Shown here: positions 1-12,700 of the stretch, piece by piece
Layout: each line of letters opens with the position of its first letter
Numbering within the stretch: position 1 is the stretch's first letter
Source: Nissolia schottii
Lineage: Eukaryota > Streptophyta > Magnoliopsida > Fabales > Fabaceae
Assembly (NCBI GenBank): GCA_003254905.1
Contig: QANU01109800.1
Coordinates: forward strand, 316,362-380,361
Reading direction: 5' to 3'
Length of the DNA stretch: 64,000 nucleotides
Position numbers and translations under genes: made by a program
The notes under the pieces: model-generated
Databases searched by the model: none
What the model was told of the DNA's origin: nothing
The model's input: the letters and a program-made list of their open reading frames with translations, nothing else

Positions 1-165
1 CCAACGCATTTGGCGAATCTCAAGTGAATTCGCCAGCACGGTTGGCAAATCTCAACCCGCCGTGCCAACTCAGCAAAAACCGTGGTAGTCCTATAATATG
101 TTTTCAGACAAGAGTATTTCGGTAATATGTTACTATTGCAGGAGTAATACAGGAAAAAATTCCTT
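1..165. mobile_element. Terminal fragment of a Mutator-like element
   Basis: This is a partial element cut by the window edge. Bases 1-75 contain several short inverted and direct units built on 'ttggcgaat/attcgcca'. Bases about 78-160 match, with many substitutions, the reverse complement of the left terminal repeat of the element at 51716-53184: both have a 'gtggtagt' block, then 'atgtttt', then 'gtattt.ggtaat'. The same two modules occur in the same order there, so I infer one family. The inner end lies outside the window and no target duplication can be checked. Confidence 0.5.
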
Positions 166-741
166 GTTATGATTTCTCAGCTCGCCCTTCATGTCACGTG
201 TTCCTGTTAGCTGCAACATTTGCAGCAATACAATAACAAGGGATTAATACCAACTTAATCTCTAAAAAATGTCATAGTAAACAATATCAAAAAATAAAAA
301 TGTCCAACTTTAATTCTTGAAAGCCTCAACATAATCCTTAAAATTTCAAAACATTACTCTCGTTAAGCCCTGAAATTTCAAAAAAAAATTGCCAACAAAA
401 AAATCAACCTAAAAATTTTAGGCACTACTTAAGACAATGAGGCATTTTTTCAGGTGGTCATTTAACCCCAATTGCAATACAACTCACAACGATCAGTATC
501 AACAGTACAATCGGAAATATCTCAACAATATTTCAGCAAAAAGGGATGATTTCAACATAAGTATGAGCCTCTAAACCCCATACACAAGCCTCTGGGCCCC
601 ATAAATACTACACAACATAGACACGCCAAGGTGGTGGTGGTGGCGGCGGCAGCAATGAAACTAAGTTGAAAGTGTAACCCAGGTGGCTCAATGCTCCAAG
701 GAAAGCAATGCAAATAAAACTCATCAGTAAAAAAATGCAAC
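166..741 (-). other. Downstream/3'UTR region of the TXNDC9 homologue
   Basis: No coding signal. The part nearest 741 is probably 3'UTR. It includes a short trinucleotide repeat (GTG then GCG units, about 630-652), which is CAC/CGC on the gene strand. The rest is AT-rich with no recognisable repeat. Confidence 0.4.
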
Positions 742-2205
742 TCATTCTGATTCTGATGAGTCTGCATTTGAGCTCTGCCGAACACTTCTCTTGGTTTGCA
801 CACTCGATCTTGCATGATTAAGTGATGATTCACCCTCAAAAAAGATGACTTGAGCTTTAGCCAATCTTTCTTCTAGTTCCTCTGTGCTAAACTCATCAGT
901 CCCACCAAGTTCATCAAACCCCACCTATACACATACACCATTATCAAACAATTGAAGGTGTCATCTGGAATGAATAGAGTGGCAAAACCACTTAAAAAAT
1001 AAAAATTCTGGCGTCATACATCACCAAGAGCCTTCAAATACATACCACATAATCATCTACTTTGGCATTCTTTATGAGAGCAATAGTTGGAAGAACAACG
1101 ATCTTGAGCTTCTCAGCCAAAAATGGGCTTTTTTCAGCATTAATTTTCACAATCCGTGTCTCGATATGCTGCTTGGCCAATATGCTTAAATGCTTGTCCA
1201 CAACCTGCAAATGAACTTTGCACATGAATTACTTCTCCAACATTTTTTACCGGGAGAGAGAAAGAGGAAAGACCAAGAAACAAAAGGCTATGAATCAATA
1301 CGAGCCCAATGTTATTGTGACAATCTGCTTTTAATGTCACTGAGCAACCATATGTAAAAGCTTTCTGAAACCATACAATTCAGCTTCTACAATGAATTAT
1401 AAACTAGAACTAAAAAATTCAGCTTCTACAGTGATTCAAACAGAGTTTTTAAATTTTAATTATAGGGAAGGAACCTCTTCAGCACCATCAAGGCGACATA
1501 TACCATCTGCCTTGCTTTCTGCGCTTATCTTCATTCAGGAATAAATTAAATATATAAATAAATAAAACTCAGCACAAAACTCATGATTGTTTTATTTTTA
1601 TTTTCCAAAAACTGCTACCTTCTTTACTTCTCACAATCTCCTCAGAACCAACGTGATCGTAATTAGCATTCAATTTCACATTTGTCATCCAAATCATTTG
1701 ATATGCTTATTTGAAAAATCAAACAAAATTATACAGAGAAGCAAACCTCGTCTTCCAGAGCTAAGAAAACCTAACGCACCACGATCTTTCTTAGTTTCGA
1801 CGTGCAATATCACGATTAGCATTCAATTTCGCATAATTTGTCCAAATCCTAATAATTTGAAGAAGATAAAAGCATTGATATGCAGTGAAAAGCATGAAAT
1901 CGTACCTTACAGGGCCAATTCTCGCGGAAGAAATGGCAGACAACGCGTTCGCTGGCCTTGACGATGGAGAAGAAGTCCTTCTCGGAAGGAATCTCGGTGT
2001 AATCGCCGTGACCGAGGGAGATCCAACGGCTGCGCTTCTCCGCCATCTTCTTCATCTGCTGGAGGCGGCGCTCCCTGAGGGCTTCGAGATCCTCGGCGTC
2101 GAGGCGTTCGAGGGCGGCGATCTCGTCGTCGATCTTGTCCTCGACGGCCTGCGCCACCGTGAGAACTTGCTTCTCAATCACCTCTTCGATCTTAGACCTG
2201 TCCAT
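742..2205 (-). CDS. TXNDC9: TXNDC9 (thioredoxin domain-containing protein 9) homologue, 3 exons
   Basis: Three coding exons read on the minus strand: 2205-1906, 1204-1046 and 924-742. Both introns have GT..AG ends and phase 0, giving 213 residues. That is close to the length I recall for the Arabidopsis homologue At2g18990. Residues 1-60 are a charged, probably helical segment. A thioredoxin-like fold follows, with a single cysteine in 'ENWPCK' (about residue 99) where thioredoxins carry CxxC, so redox catalysis is unlikely. This is normal for the phosducin-like/TXNDC9 family. Family members bind the CCT chaperonin and modulate tubulin and actin folding in the cytosol; that role is inferred here. 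The C-terminus is Ser/Glu-rich. A CT-rich leader with 'caattct' repeats lies just upstream (2230-2312). Intron 1 (about 700 bp) has no obvious insertion. Confidence 0.93.
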
Positions 2206-2345
2206 CTTCTCCTTCTTCTTCTACTTTCAGATCTCAACCCCCCTCTCTCTCTCTCTCTCCCTCTTCCCGCACTTCAAATTTCAATTCTCAATTCTCAATT
2301 CTCAATTCTCAACACGATGGAGAGAATTGGAGATAAAAACTAATA
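2206..2345 (-). repeat. CT-rich leader with tandem 'caattct' heptamer
   Basis: Directly upstream of the TXNDC9 start. On the plus strand it shows a (CT)n run at about 2241-2258 and four near-perfect copies of a 7-bp unit at about 2282-2311. On the gene strand this is GA-rich and probably lies in the 5'UTR or core promoter. GA/CT-rich leaders are common in plant housekeeping genes. No TATA box is convincing. Confidence 0.5.
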
Positions 2346-4154
2346 CGACGCCGTTTCACATGGTTCGAGACTCAAGAGGGTCCTCTATTTATGCCTCCCA
2401 TTTTCAGTTTTATTCACCGAAAAATAATATTGACGTTGCAACAGAGCGCAATTATTTGAAAAAAATATTTTTCTATTATTTGAATGTGAATGTAATTAGA
2501 GTTTAACTACTATCTAAGACATTACAAAAAAACCAAAAAAAAAAAACAAAAATGACTGTCTACCGAAAGTGTAAACGTATACTTTTTAAGCAGTAAAAAA
2601 ATAATTAATTATTTTATATGATTAGATGATAATATAAAAATGTTTTACACCATGTGAGTAATAAACTCATGTAAATATTACCAAAAAATTAATTGTGGCC
2701 TAATCATTAAATATGGACACTAATTTATAAAGGATATTAGTATGAGTTTTTGCTAATGAATATCCTAAGGACATTGGTTAAGAAAATTAAATTAAAAAAA
2801 TTTAAATTTTATAAAACATTGAATATTGTTAAAAGTATATAGAATTCATATTTTTTTAGCACCCACAAAATTGACATTATTATTTTTTAGCACAACTTTG
2901 TTGGATCTATTCTATCATGAATCCCTATATATATGTTTATCAAAATGAAAAATCCACATATGTTGTTATTTTTTTAAATTCATCTGTAATGTTGTTATTA
3001 GGCTTCATGCTCATCATTGCTAAAAAATAAAAATAAAAAATTCTCATGCTCACAAAATAAGAGTACTGAAATTTTAATGGATTTAATTGAAATATTGATA
3101 ATATAAAGAATTTTATATTATAATTCAACTAAACATCATTGCATTAATAAATATAGTTAATTATCAGAGACATTACTTAAAAGTTCATCTTATGATGAGT
3201 CTAAATTGTCAATTCATTCAAAGGGATTTGAAATGTCAAACATTTAGCTGAGGTTAGTTTTCACATTAAAACAGTTAAACTACTAACCAACCAGCAATTG
3301 TATGAATGATAAATGGGAACAAATTCTCATAAGTAAGTTTGTTTATCGTATGAGGTCAAATGCAATATATCACCATTAATTAAAAATATGAGACTTATGC
3401 ATAACACAAAAAATAAAATTAATAATAAAAAATTATATTTAATTTCAAATAACAAAAAACTTACCTAGATGATCCATTTTCACTATCTAACAACTTGATT
3501 TCCCATAAAATGAAGTTCCCGCTACACCTTTTCCAATACAAACACCGACACATGCACTATCGTTCAAATGTACCATTCAATAAATATTATTTTAATAAAA
3601 AAAATAGATCCTTTTAGTTATTTTATAGGATTTTTTTTAATAAATTAATAATAAAGTTTTTAACTATATTAAATATACTAGAAACTAATCTAAAAAATTG
3701 TAGTTAAATGAAAGAGATTCATCTTTCATGTCAAAAGTTCAATCCATGATTTTGAATATAAAACCATCTTAAATTCTTGAAACACCGGTCTCACCCTTAA
3801 TTACCAAACTTGCACCAGTAAATTCCCAGAAAATATATCAGAAACTTAAATTATTTTTTGTAATAAAAGGTTTAGTCTTGCCTCTTGGTTCCTAAAAGGA
3901 GTCCTAACGAAGAAGAAGAAAAACAACCTTAGTTCTTCAAGCAGTGCTCGTGCTATTGTAACACTTTAGGAAAACCTTGTTTTATACTGCTGTTTTTAAC
4001 CAGATGCAAAGTATTCGAATATAATAATTGTGTGGCAGCTTTACATGCATGCTAAATGACACTATCACATGGGTGCACCAACTATGTGACACATCATGGT
4101 GCTTTAGATTTTGTACTAGGAACCATACAATAGAATCTTAGGTATAGTAAGGTT
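2346..4154. other. AT-rich intergenic DNA, no gene seen
   Basis: Very AT-rich with homopolymer runs and stop codons in all frames. No ORF here resembles a known protein. There is a short GAA-rich tract near 3910. Confidence 0.5.
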
Positions 4155-4290
4155 TCGAATTTATTTATAAATTAAAAATAATTATATTAATCTTTAAATT
4201 TATTAAAAATTAGTTTAACTAATATTTGATAGACTTTTAATAATTTTAAAAATTAATAAAATTATTTTTATAATTTAAAAATAAACTCGA
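4155..4290. mobile_element. Foldback MITE-like inverted repeat
   Basis: The two halves are imperfect reverse complements over roughly 45-55 bp, starting 'tcgaatttattt' on the left and 'tcgagtttattt' when the right end is reverse complemented. About 30 bp lie in the middle. No target duplication could be fixed. The AT-rich composition makes chance palindromy easier, but the match is long. Confidence 0.4.
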
Positions 4291-4688
4291 CTGATATCGT
4301 TGAAAAAGAATGTGAAGATTTATCCAATGAAATTCATGAACTATCCTTTGTTTTGTTTGCAAGTTAGAAAACGACAGATCAAATCGGAGAAATGCCATAT
4401 CAACGATGTCCAATCCTTCTTTTTTAAATCTAACATCCAACAGACATTGGAATACTAACAAAAATCCAACATACTTAGGAACAAGTGACACAGTAACACC
4501 AGCAAACCCTGAACAAAACACAGACCCTCTTCCATGTAAGAACCTTGACTAATTGATAGTAGTTGATTCATTATAATTTAACTGCAATTCCTATCATTTA
4601 GTTAGGATTTCTACATTTCTCACCCATACTGATACACACATTATTTTTCTCAAAGTGGCTTGCTCTTATCTTAAATCTATCTTGAGTT

Positions 4689-5187
4689 TCAAGGGCATTT
4701 GGGCTTGCCCTTTTTGTTAACCTTGTCCCTGTAGCAAGGGCATTGGTGCTTGTTCCCATAGGTCCCTGAAGGAACACACTTGCACTCTGCGCAGCATATT
4801 CCACAGTACTTCAAGCACCTATCTTTAACCCCTGCCGCAGAGCACCTCTCCGAACACTTACTGCTGCAATATGCTGCCATCAAAAGGATAGATACTCAGT
4901 GCATGTTTAGAAAACTCGTGGACACACCTCAAAATTGATTCTGATCCGTTTAAAAAGTGAAATTTTTTATTTTTGAGACTTCAGAATCGATTTTGACCCT
5001 CCCCAGACTAAAACATTGTCAATGGATTAAACCCCAAAACCAAAGAAACAAAATGCACAAATAGAGATCTCAGTTTAGGAGAGTAATGGAAGATCTTACG
5101 TGATTCTTCATAGGCAATGGCTGGCTCCACGAAAGAGGAGATTAGAAGAAGGGAACAAAGTAGCAGTGTGGCAAAGAGTAGCTTCAT
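4689..5187 (-). CDS. GASA/snakin-type cysteine-rich secreted peptide, 2 exons
   Basis: Exons are 5187-5100 and 4873-4689, with a GT..AG intron splitting a codon after its first base; the product is 90 residues. Residues 1-25 are a clear signal peptide ([18 protein letters not shown], ending ...AIA). The 60-residue C-terminus carries 12 cysteines in the GASA spacing, including 'CLKYCGICC' and '[18 protein letters not shown]'. The very short acidic linker makes it snakin-1-like. Family members are secreted to the apoplast, respond to gibberellin and other hormones, and act in growth, redox balance or antimicrobial defence; which applies here cannot be read from sequence. The downstream ATG was taken as the start because it begins the signal peptide; the upstream in-frame ATG at 5322 would place a polar leader before it. 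A TATA box lies about 100 bp upstream. Confidence 0.95.
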
Positions 5188-5282
5188 TTTGCTATGCCAA
5201 TTAAGGTGACAAAGGAGTTGTGTGTTGCCGCTTTGTGTGTGCTTCAAAGGGCTTGTGATGAGAAAGCAAAAGCCAGAGCATG

Positions 5283-5290
5283 TATTTATA
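5283..5290 (-). promoter_or_regulatory. TATA box of the GASA gene
   Basis: TATAAATA on the minus strand, 96-103 bp upstream of the GASA start codon. The context and spacing fit a TATA box with a 60-70 nt leader. Confidence 0.65.
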
Positions 5291-5323
5291 TTGATCCAGC
5301 TTGAAATAACAAAGCTGGTCACA

Positions 5324-6718
5324 ATAAAATAAGAGAAAATCTAGAATTCTCTTATAATAAAAGAATTTTTTTCCTTTATGCTATTTGTTACTTAAAACTT
5401 TAAAAACGTTAAAAATACTAAACAATAATGGCTTGTAAAATTAATATATTGAATGACGAATGATACCGAACTAAAACTTAATAGATTTTTTTTATGAACC
5501 CAATTCTATCTTTTTATATTTAGACACATTTATAATAAAATAAATCTTATATTAATTTTATTATAAATGTACCTATAAATATAGTACACTTGTACTACCT
5601 ATATAAGATTTTCCTCTAAAACTTTCTTAGTCTCATTACATGAAGAATTTCTCATAAAATAATATGGAAAGCATAGGATCACACAACAAAGTTTAGGTGG
5701 ACTCCGTGGGTTGTACTGGGCAGGAGGAGACAGCCTCCGATGGTGGATGCTCTCTACCCACTGAGTTCTTTGCACCTATGAGGGTTCTGATCACTTTCCT
5801 TTCCCTTTGTCGGTTTGCGCCTGTTGCGGTGATCTATTTATTTATCTTTTTTCTACTACCTGTTTTTCACCTACCCTATTGTAACATAGAGAAATCTAGA
5901 AACACAAGTTCGGTACGCTTTGCAATTTGCATAAAGCGACATCTCATTTTCTGTATAAGAAAGGAAATGGAATCTTTCACATTTTACATATTTTTTCTGC
6001 ATAAAACAAGAGTTGCACATATTTACAGCCACTGAGCAGTACTTGCCAGTTTGATTTGCATTAGCTCATTTAGCTGGCCAGCAAACATTTACTAAAAACA
6101 ATTATAATAATTAAAAAAAAAAGTGACCATTTGGTGTCCCTAATGCATGCCTTCATTTGCCGCGTGACTTTCAAGCCATACAGCTCACATGTAACTTTAT
6201 TATTTATTATTATGAGACAATGCACGGCCTCTGAAAAAGCTTTGAAGCCTTACAGCATTACCTGTCACCCTGTTGCAAAATAGAGTATAGACTAGTACCT
6301 GTTAAATTCCTCAACAGAAGCAACAACTAAAGCACCCCATTAGATTTCATGTAGCAGATTATAAAAGAACAATACACGAAAAATAAGAACCTCTACGTGC
6401 ATTGGGTTGGGAAACCTTCAGATATATAGCTGCACATAATTGCATTTGGCTTCAACTTAAAATGGAAGAAAAAAGCACACCCAGTTAAAGGAGATGAGTG
6501 GTCAGTTCCACTCAAATATTTCATGTTGAAATAAAAAGATTACTCCCAACAAGCCCTTGGTTCAAAAGGAATTTTATCAATCACATGAACAATGTTCAGC
6601 CACATCGTAATAACATACAATGTAGTTTTTACAAAAACTTTCGAGTATACACTTAATTTACACTCGTTTCGATCGAAAATCATCCCTACATACTCCATAG
6701 TACATACAAAATCGTATG
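5324..6718. other. Intergenic DNA, GASA promoter side and WD40-gene 3'UTR
   Basis: From about 6390 to 6718 the sequence is probably the 3'UTR of the minus-strand LRR-WD40 gene. A less AT-rich patch at 5695-5850 has an open frame to 6035 (112 codons, +), but it lacks recognisable similarity and turns low-complexity, so I do not call it a gene. Confidence 0.4.
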
Positions 6719-9700
6719 TCAAGCTCCCATACTGTGGAATGGGCAAGGAAGTTGCTCATCAGAATCATCCATGGCATGGCCAATAGATGCTAGTAAGTTA
6801 ATCTGCAAATATAAACAAAAGATAAAAATCAACTTGAGAAACTCACTCTTCCTCAAAATAAGAAGAGTTCGCATTGAATATTCAAACTATTTAATTTTAA
6901 CGTATAAGATAAAAGCAAAAGGTCTGTAAAATATTTAGTTCTACTAGAAAATGAAATGCAGTGGGATAAAATCGTGGTGTGGTTTTTTCTTCTTCTGAGT
7001 AATTTTGTCTTCATTTTCTTTGGGCCCCAACTTCATTGCAATTTTTTTTTCCTTCATTTTCTACCGTTCAGATAATTTTTTTTCCTTTTTTCTAAAAAAA
7101 GAATCATAGCAATTAACATATCTTGAGATTATGATGCTTTAGAACAGTTCATATAAGAAAGTTAGGTATAGACCTTGACAATTTCTGACTTGGAGCCTGG
7201 ACGCATGTAGGCCGCTAACACACTCATATTGAAATCCTGCATACACCATCATTTGAAAGAAACAAGGACAATTCAAATTACCGAAGAACTGTGGAACTAT
7301 ATGATATATCCTATTCATAATAACAAAGGAAAAAGAAAATAATTGCATGATGCTGAAAATGAGTTTGTTCATAAAGATAAAATACAAAATAACTATTTCC
7401 TGTTTCTCCGCAAAGTATTTATAATGCATAAACCCTGTGAAGACAATTGTGTTAGATTGTTAATTATATCAGATTCAATCCAGGCAGAAAATCTATGGAA
7501 AAGTTGCAAATCACCAAAGAGAAAGCAACCGATTACAAGAACCTCCATATTATTTTCAGAAGAATAATAAAAGAAAAATTGAAATTAACATGCATGAATT
7601 CATAAAAAATATTTCAATTATGACGCCTTAATGGAACTTTATGAAACAAAAGAAGTCAATTAAACCTTTTGATAAAACATAGAGAGACAATAATAGTTAC
7701 ACTGGCATGAGTCATGACAAAGTCACTTTGGCATAACCATAACAATCAGCAGATGTAAGGTATCTTCAGCTAGGAAAACAAAAAATCCACAAAAAGGTAC
7801 AAGGAAAAAAGTGCAAGATATTTGACAAATGATAACAGAAACAGCCAACCAAAGTTGCAGAAATTAAAAGAAAACAGAAATGAAAGACTGAAAATTCATA
7901 AATGGCACAAGATGATAGTGAAAGACATTTAACCATAAAAAGTCCCTCACTGTTCACCTCCCCTACAAGACTGCTAACTAGGGTTGCCTTTTCTTTTACC
8001 AAGGGGATGGCTGGGATAAGAATAAAAGAACTCACCCTGAAAGGATCGCCCCTCAAAGATTGAACAAACATGGAACTACCTAAGCTTCTTCCCTGCACAT
8101 AAAGTAAACAAGTAATCGTTATAAAATGGAAAATCATTCAGTGAAATGAAAGCACAATGGTAAGATAAAATCATTTGTATTCCTCTCTAAGATGGCTTTT
8201 TAAAACATTACTTGTTTGACAGGAAAAATTTGTGGTGGGGGGGGGGGGGGNGATTTATTACACAACTCATGAACAGCCAGTGGACCACATTAATTAGATG
8301 ATTGATGTACCTCCAGGGATATATCTCTCAAGCGCCTCCCTGTATGCGCACAGCAAATACGAACAACATGTTCATCACAACTCCCACTTATAATGTAGTC
8401 CCTCCCATTCATGTAATAAGAACGGGTGTAGTTCTGAGAACTTCCAGTCGAAGCTATATCGAAAACCAAGTGAAGCCTACCATCAACAGCCAGAAGTTGT
8501 CTAACCTGTCAAAATTTACATGTTAGTCAGGACACCAACAATGTGTTGTCGAGATAAAATTTACCAGACAACAGAAAAAGGCAAGAATATAGGCAGTCAT
8601 TTAAAATTATTGTACATAAGATAACAATGGACATCTTGCATTAAAGTTGAACGACATTTCACATGGTGAACATGGCTTATCCCAGTCACAGCACTTAACA
8701 TGCAGTGAACAATAACCAATGCTATTTAAGTACAAATTACCTCATTATCAACTGCTGATGCAAGAATATATTGGTCATCCGGAGAAAAGCAAACCATCAC
8801 ATTTCCTCTAGAACTTGAAGCAGTGTAGCAAGGGTGCACTGGTTTCTGTCTCAAGTCCCACATCTTGACATCCTGATCAAATGAAGATGTGGCAAAAATT
8901 GACGGGGAATGATTTGCAAACTTGACTACATTGATATGCCCACGATGCATATCTGTAAACACCTGTAAGCGCTTTCCACTGTTGATGTCATACAAAGCAA
9001 CATTTCTTGAGTAACCACTTGCAAGAAATAGTTCATCTGAAGCGTTAACATGAACAGATGTCAACTGGTCAAATTCATCAAAGGTGACACCACCAGAATT
9101 CCCATATATGCCAGTAGTTCTTCTAGGTGTATGGTGGATATCATACAATTTCAAGGAACCATTGTCTGAACCTGCTATAAGCTGACATTCAACAAGGAAA
9201 AACAAGGGCATCAGAAATTCCCATTCAAACAAAAGATCATCAGATGAGCAAATGACCTAAAACTAATTTTACAGAAGGGAATACTTCCCTGAATCAATGC
9301 CCTCCTTAAGTATAATCTTTACGACCATTCTGATAATGGTAACTATAAACTAATTATCCTATTCCTAGCTGCTACAAACATAGTTGTTAAACTCTCGAGT
9401 TAACTCGTAAACTCTTACGAGTTAACGATTTTACTACACAAAACGAGTTAACACTTATGTAAACTCTTTTTTGGTAAACTCGTACGAGTTTAAGTAAACT
9501 CTCGATTCTACTAGCGAGTTTACGAGTTAAAATCTACCTACGAGTTTACGAGTTTACCTCAAAATGTACAAATTTTGTAACTTTGTTATATACAAACCTA
9601 ACTTTGTTTATATTAGATAATATATATTGAGTTTATTTAGCTAATTTCATATATTTATCATAATTAAGCTATGTTTTATTGAACTATAAAATAATATAGA

Positions 9701-12700
9701 TACTGAATAAAGTATGACATAACCACTAAATGTCATGCATTAAGGTGTATTTTATGATATTTCTTTCATTAATTTAATTTAACGTTAACATTATCCAATT
9801 TCAATTATAAATACAATATTTAATCAAGTTTAATTCCTAATTATATTGCTTATAACATATTTTTTTACATATGTAAACTCATACGAGTTTACGATTCGAG
9901 TTTGCTGAGACTCCACGAGTTTACTTAAACTCTAGAGTTTGACAACCTTGGCTACAAAGATGCATGTTGTCAGTTTATGGTAATCATGGCAAATACAATC
10001 TGTACTAAATCACTTGTCATGCAATAAGCACATACCTTAGAGGGATATTTCTTGAGCCAACAGAGACCCAAGACACTATTCATTGCTCCAAGTGAAGGGA
10101 TATAACTCACAAGATGTTCATTTTCATGATTGATGACAACTACTTCACCGTCTAAAGTTCCAAAGACCATCAAGCTAGAATCAGATGGATGATACTCAAA
10201 TTGCCGTGGACGTAAGCCCCTGTCCAATTCACATTCTGATAGAGAAAGGGGATGCAAGGAAGGCCAAGTTGAAGACCCCATTTTAGCAGCAGAAAGTGAC
10301 CGAGTGTAAAAATATTGAGACTTTCCAGAAGGACATGATGCCATGCACTTAGAAGTCTGCACCTTAATGTGGCTAGATTTTATTTCTCGCTTCTGTAAGA
10401 TACTTACAACACTCTCTCTGTGTTTCCGTCTGTATGGAAGATATTCAAAGAACTGAGAAAATATTCCAGTAGCCCTTTCCCTGTCAATCTTTCTGATGGG
10501 CAAGTTATCTAAAATTTTCAGATTTGGCAATGAAGCTATCATGAATTCTCTATAATGTTTCTCATAGCATATTGGTGATGCATGACAAGACATATACTTC
10601 ATAGAAACATCAGCAATATACCCTGTAAAGGAACCTTTTGGTGGCTCTTCACCATCTTCAGTCTGTAATGTGAACTGTCAAAAGTAAAGATCAAGAAGGA
10701 TTTTGAAGTTACAGCTTCAATAATATGGACACAAGAAATTAAATAATAACACAAGTCACTTTTATGCAGTTTAACAGTGAGCTTTTCATAATTTTTTCCT
10801 TAAAGCATGCAAGTTATAATCTAAAGCATACAAAGTAATTTACTAAACTTTCAAAATGCAATATGACCATAAAAAACTAAGTGGAAGTAACCAAAGTACA
10901 AAACCATAATATAAATTGACACCATAACCTCAAAAGTCCGAACTTACACAAATCTAACATATTATAGTTGTCACTTATTAATATCATATTATTTATAATA
11001 AGTTACAATAAAAAAGGCTTTCTTAGGGGGGAGGGGAGAGGGAGAGAGGGTGTTAAGCCATTGTAGTTTTCCTATTGAGAACACTCCAAAGAAAATCTAC
11101 TAGGGGAAAAAGTGGCCAAGTTGACTACCTCATTTTGAAGAGGTACTTGTTCGTTCCACCCAGGCAAAGCATCTGACAGCCAGTATCTATGATAATGACT
11201 AGTAAAGTCAACTTCACTATCTTCTGACGAATCCTCAACCATGTTTTGGACATCATGATTCATAACTTCATCAAAGGAATAAAAACTTCTCAATGGATCT
11301 TCGGCACTGAAGTTAGATTCTGTCAGTTCGCTTGTATCAGTGCATGGTTCAACAACAAATGGAGCTATATTTAGCAGACTACAATCTGCAGTGCCATCCG
11401 ACTTCCCACTGGTTGAGAGAAGAGATGTTCCAGCATCATTGCAACATTGCCAATATTGAAACCTTAGTTCGACCAAAGAAGGAAGCTTAGAGAGAGCTGC
11501 AACAGTTGTCCATAGATTTGTAATCCGTGTCTCACACATTGAGAGACACGTAAGATTGGGCATGCAATTAAAGCAGTCCTCTTGAAAACTGGTAAGGGAA
11601 GAGCTGAAATCAAGATTAAGGGTGTGCATCTGTGTGAACTCTCCCATCAAGTTCAGCTTCCGGAAATGTGAAGATCTTAATGTCAAAACTTGGCATGTCA
11701 AACCTCTTTGTGAGATATCCCTAATGAAGAAACCCAACATTAGTCATGAAAAGCAACATACGCAACTTAAACTTAATGCTCCAGAAAGTGCATCCATCAA
11801 GGCAAGGTCTCCATATAATAAATAACCACCCATTTTTCAGCTAAACAATTAAACCAACTCAGTATATATCATCAATAAGAATAAATCATCTCATACAGTT
11901 ATGTAATTGCTATGAAAAATACCAAAGGTAATCCTATTAAACTAAAGAGTCCAGAAAATCTAAGGTCCATAAAAGTGAAACAGAAGAAGAGTCCAAGTGT
12001 TTTAAGCAGGAGGAAAATATCCATAACTAAATTCAAACAATGACTTGGAAACAGACACTGGGCACAATATGACATGGCAAAATCCAAAACATGAATCCCC
12101 GAAATGGCATACATATGCAAGTAAATAAGTATGACAATATGAACAAATATACCAAAATATATATTTCCGAGAAGTGTTTCAGGAAGCATCTAAAATGTGC
12201 AAAATACCAAAATTTGAATTTTTTAATTGCAAAAAATATATTCTAAGGTAAATGTCAGGTAGGTGTTAATATCCAATACAAGTTGGAGAATGTGAGACAC
12301 AGACCCAAGAGCTTTCTTGAAGTCCTAGTATGAAGATAAAAATTTCACACCCCTTCGATATAAAAGCCACTTGTAAAGATTTTTATCTAGTCCTTTAAAA
12401 ACCCAACTACCATATTCATTAAAATGAAGATCATTGATGTTCGTAATTGAAAGAATTCCAAAGGCTAGAAATTCCATTACATCTTAAATTGCTGAAAAGG
12501 CAAGATAAAAGTGACTAAACAATTGAAAATCATCTCATTTATACAAAGATAATCCATGACAAGCACCATGATATACCGTAAGAAGTCTTTTCCAAATGAC
12601 AGATCCTGTAGATCGACTACTCGAAGCTTTTGATTAATAGCACGCATCAATGATAATGCATATTCTCCATTCAATTCACATGATGATTCATTACGTACAT

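Noticed and set aside
1885-2343. Plus-strand 152-codon frame
   Set aside because: Antisense to exon 1 of the TXNDC9 homologue and extends into a simple repeat.
7766-8137. 123-codon minus-strand frame
   Set aside because: Only its 57-bp part at 8036-8092 is coding, as exon 8 of the LRR-WD40 gene; the rest is intron read through.
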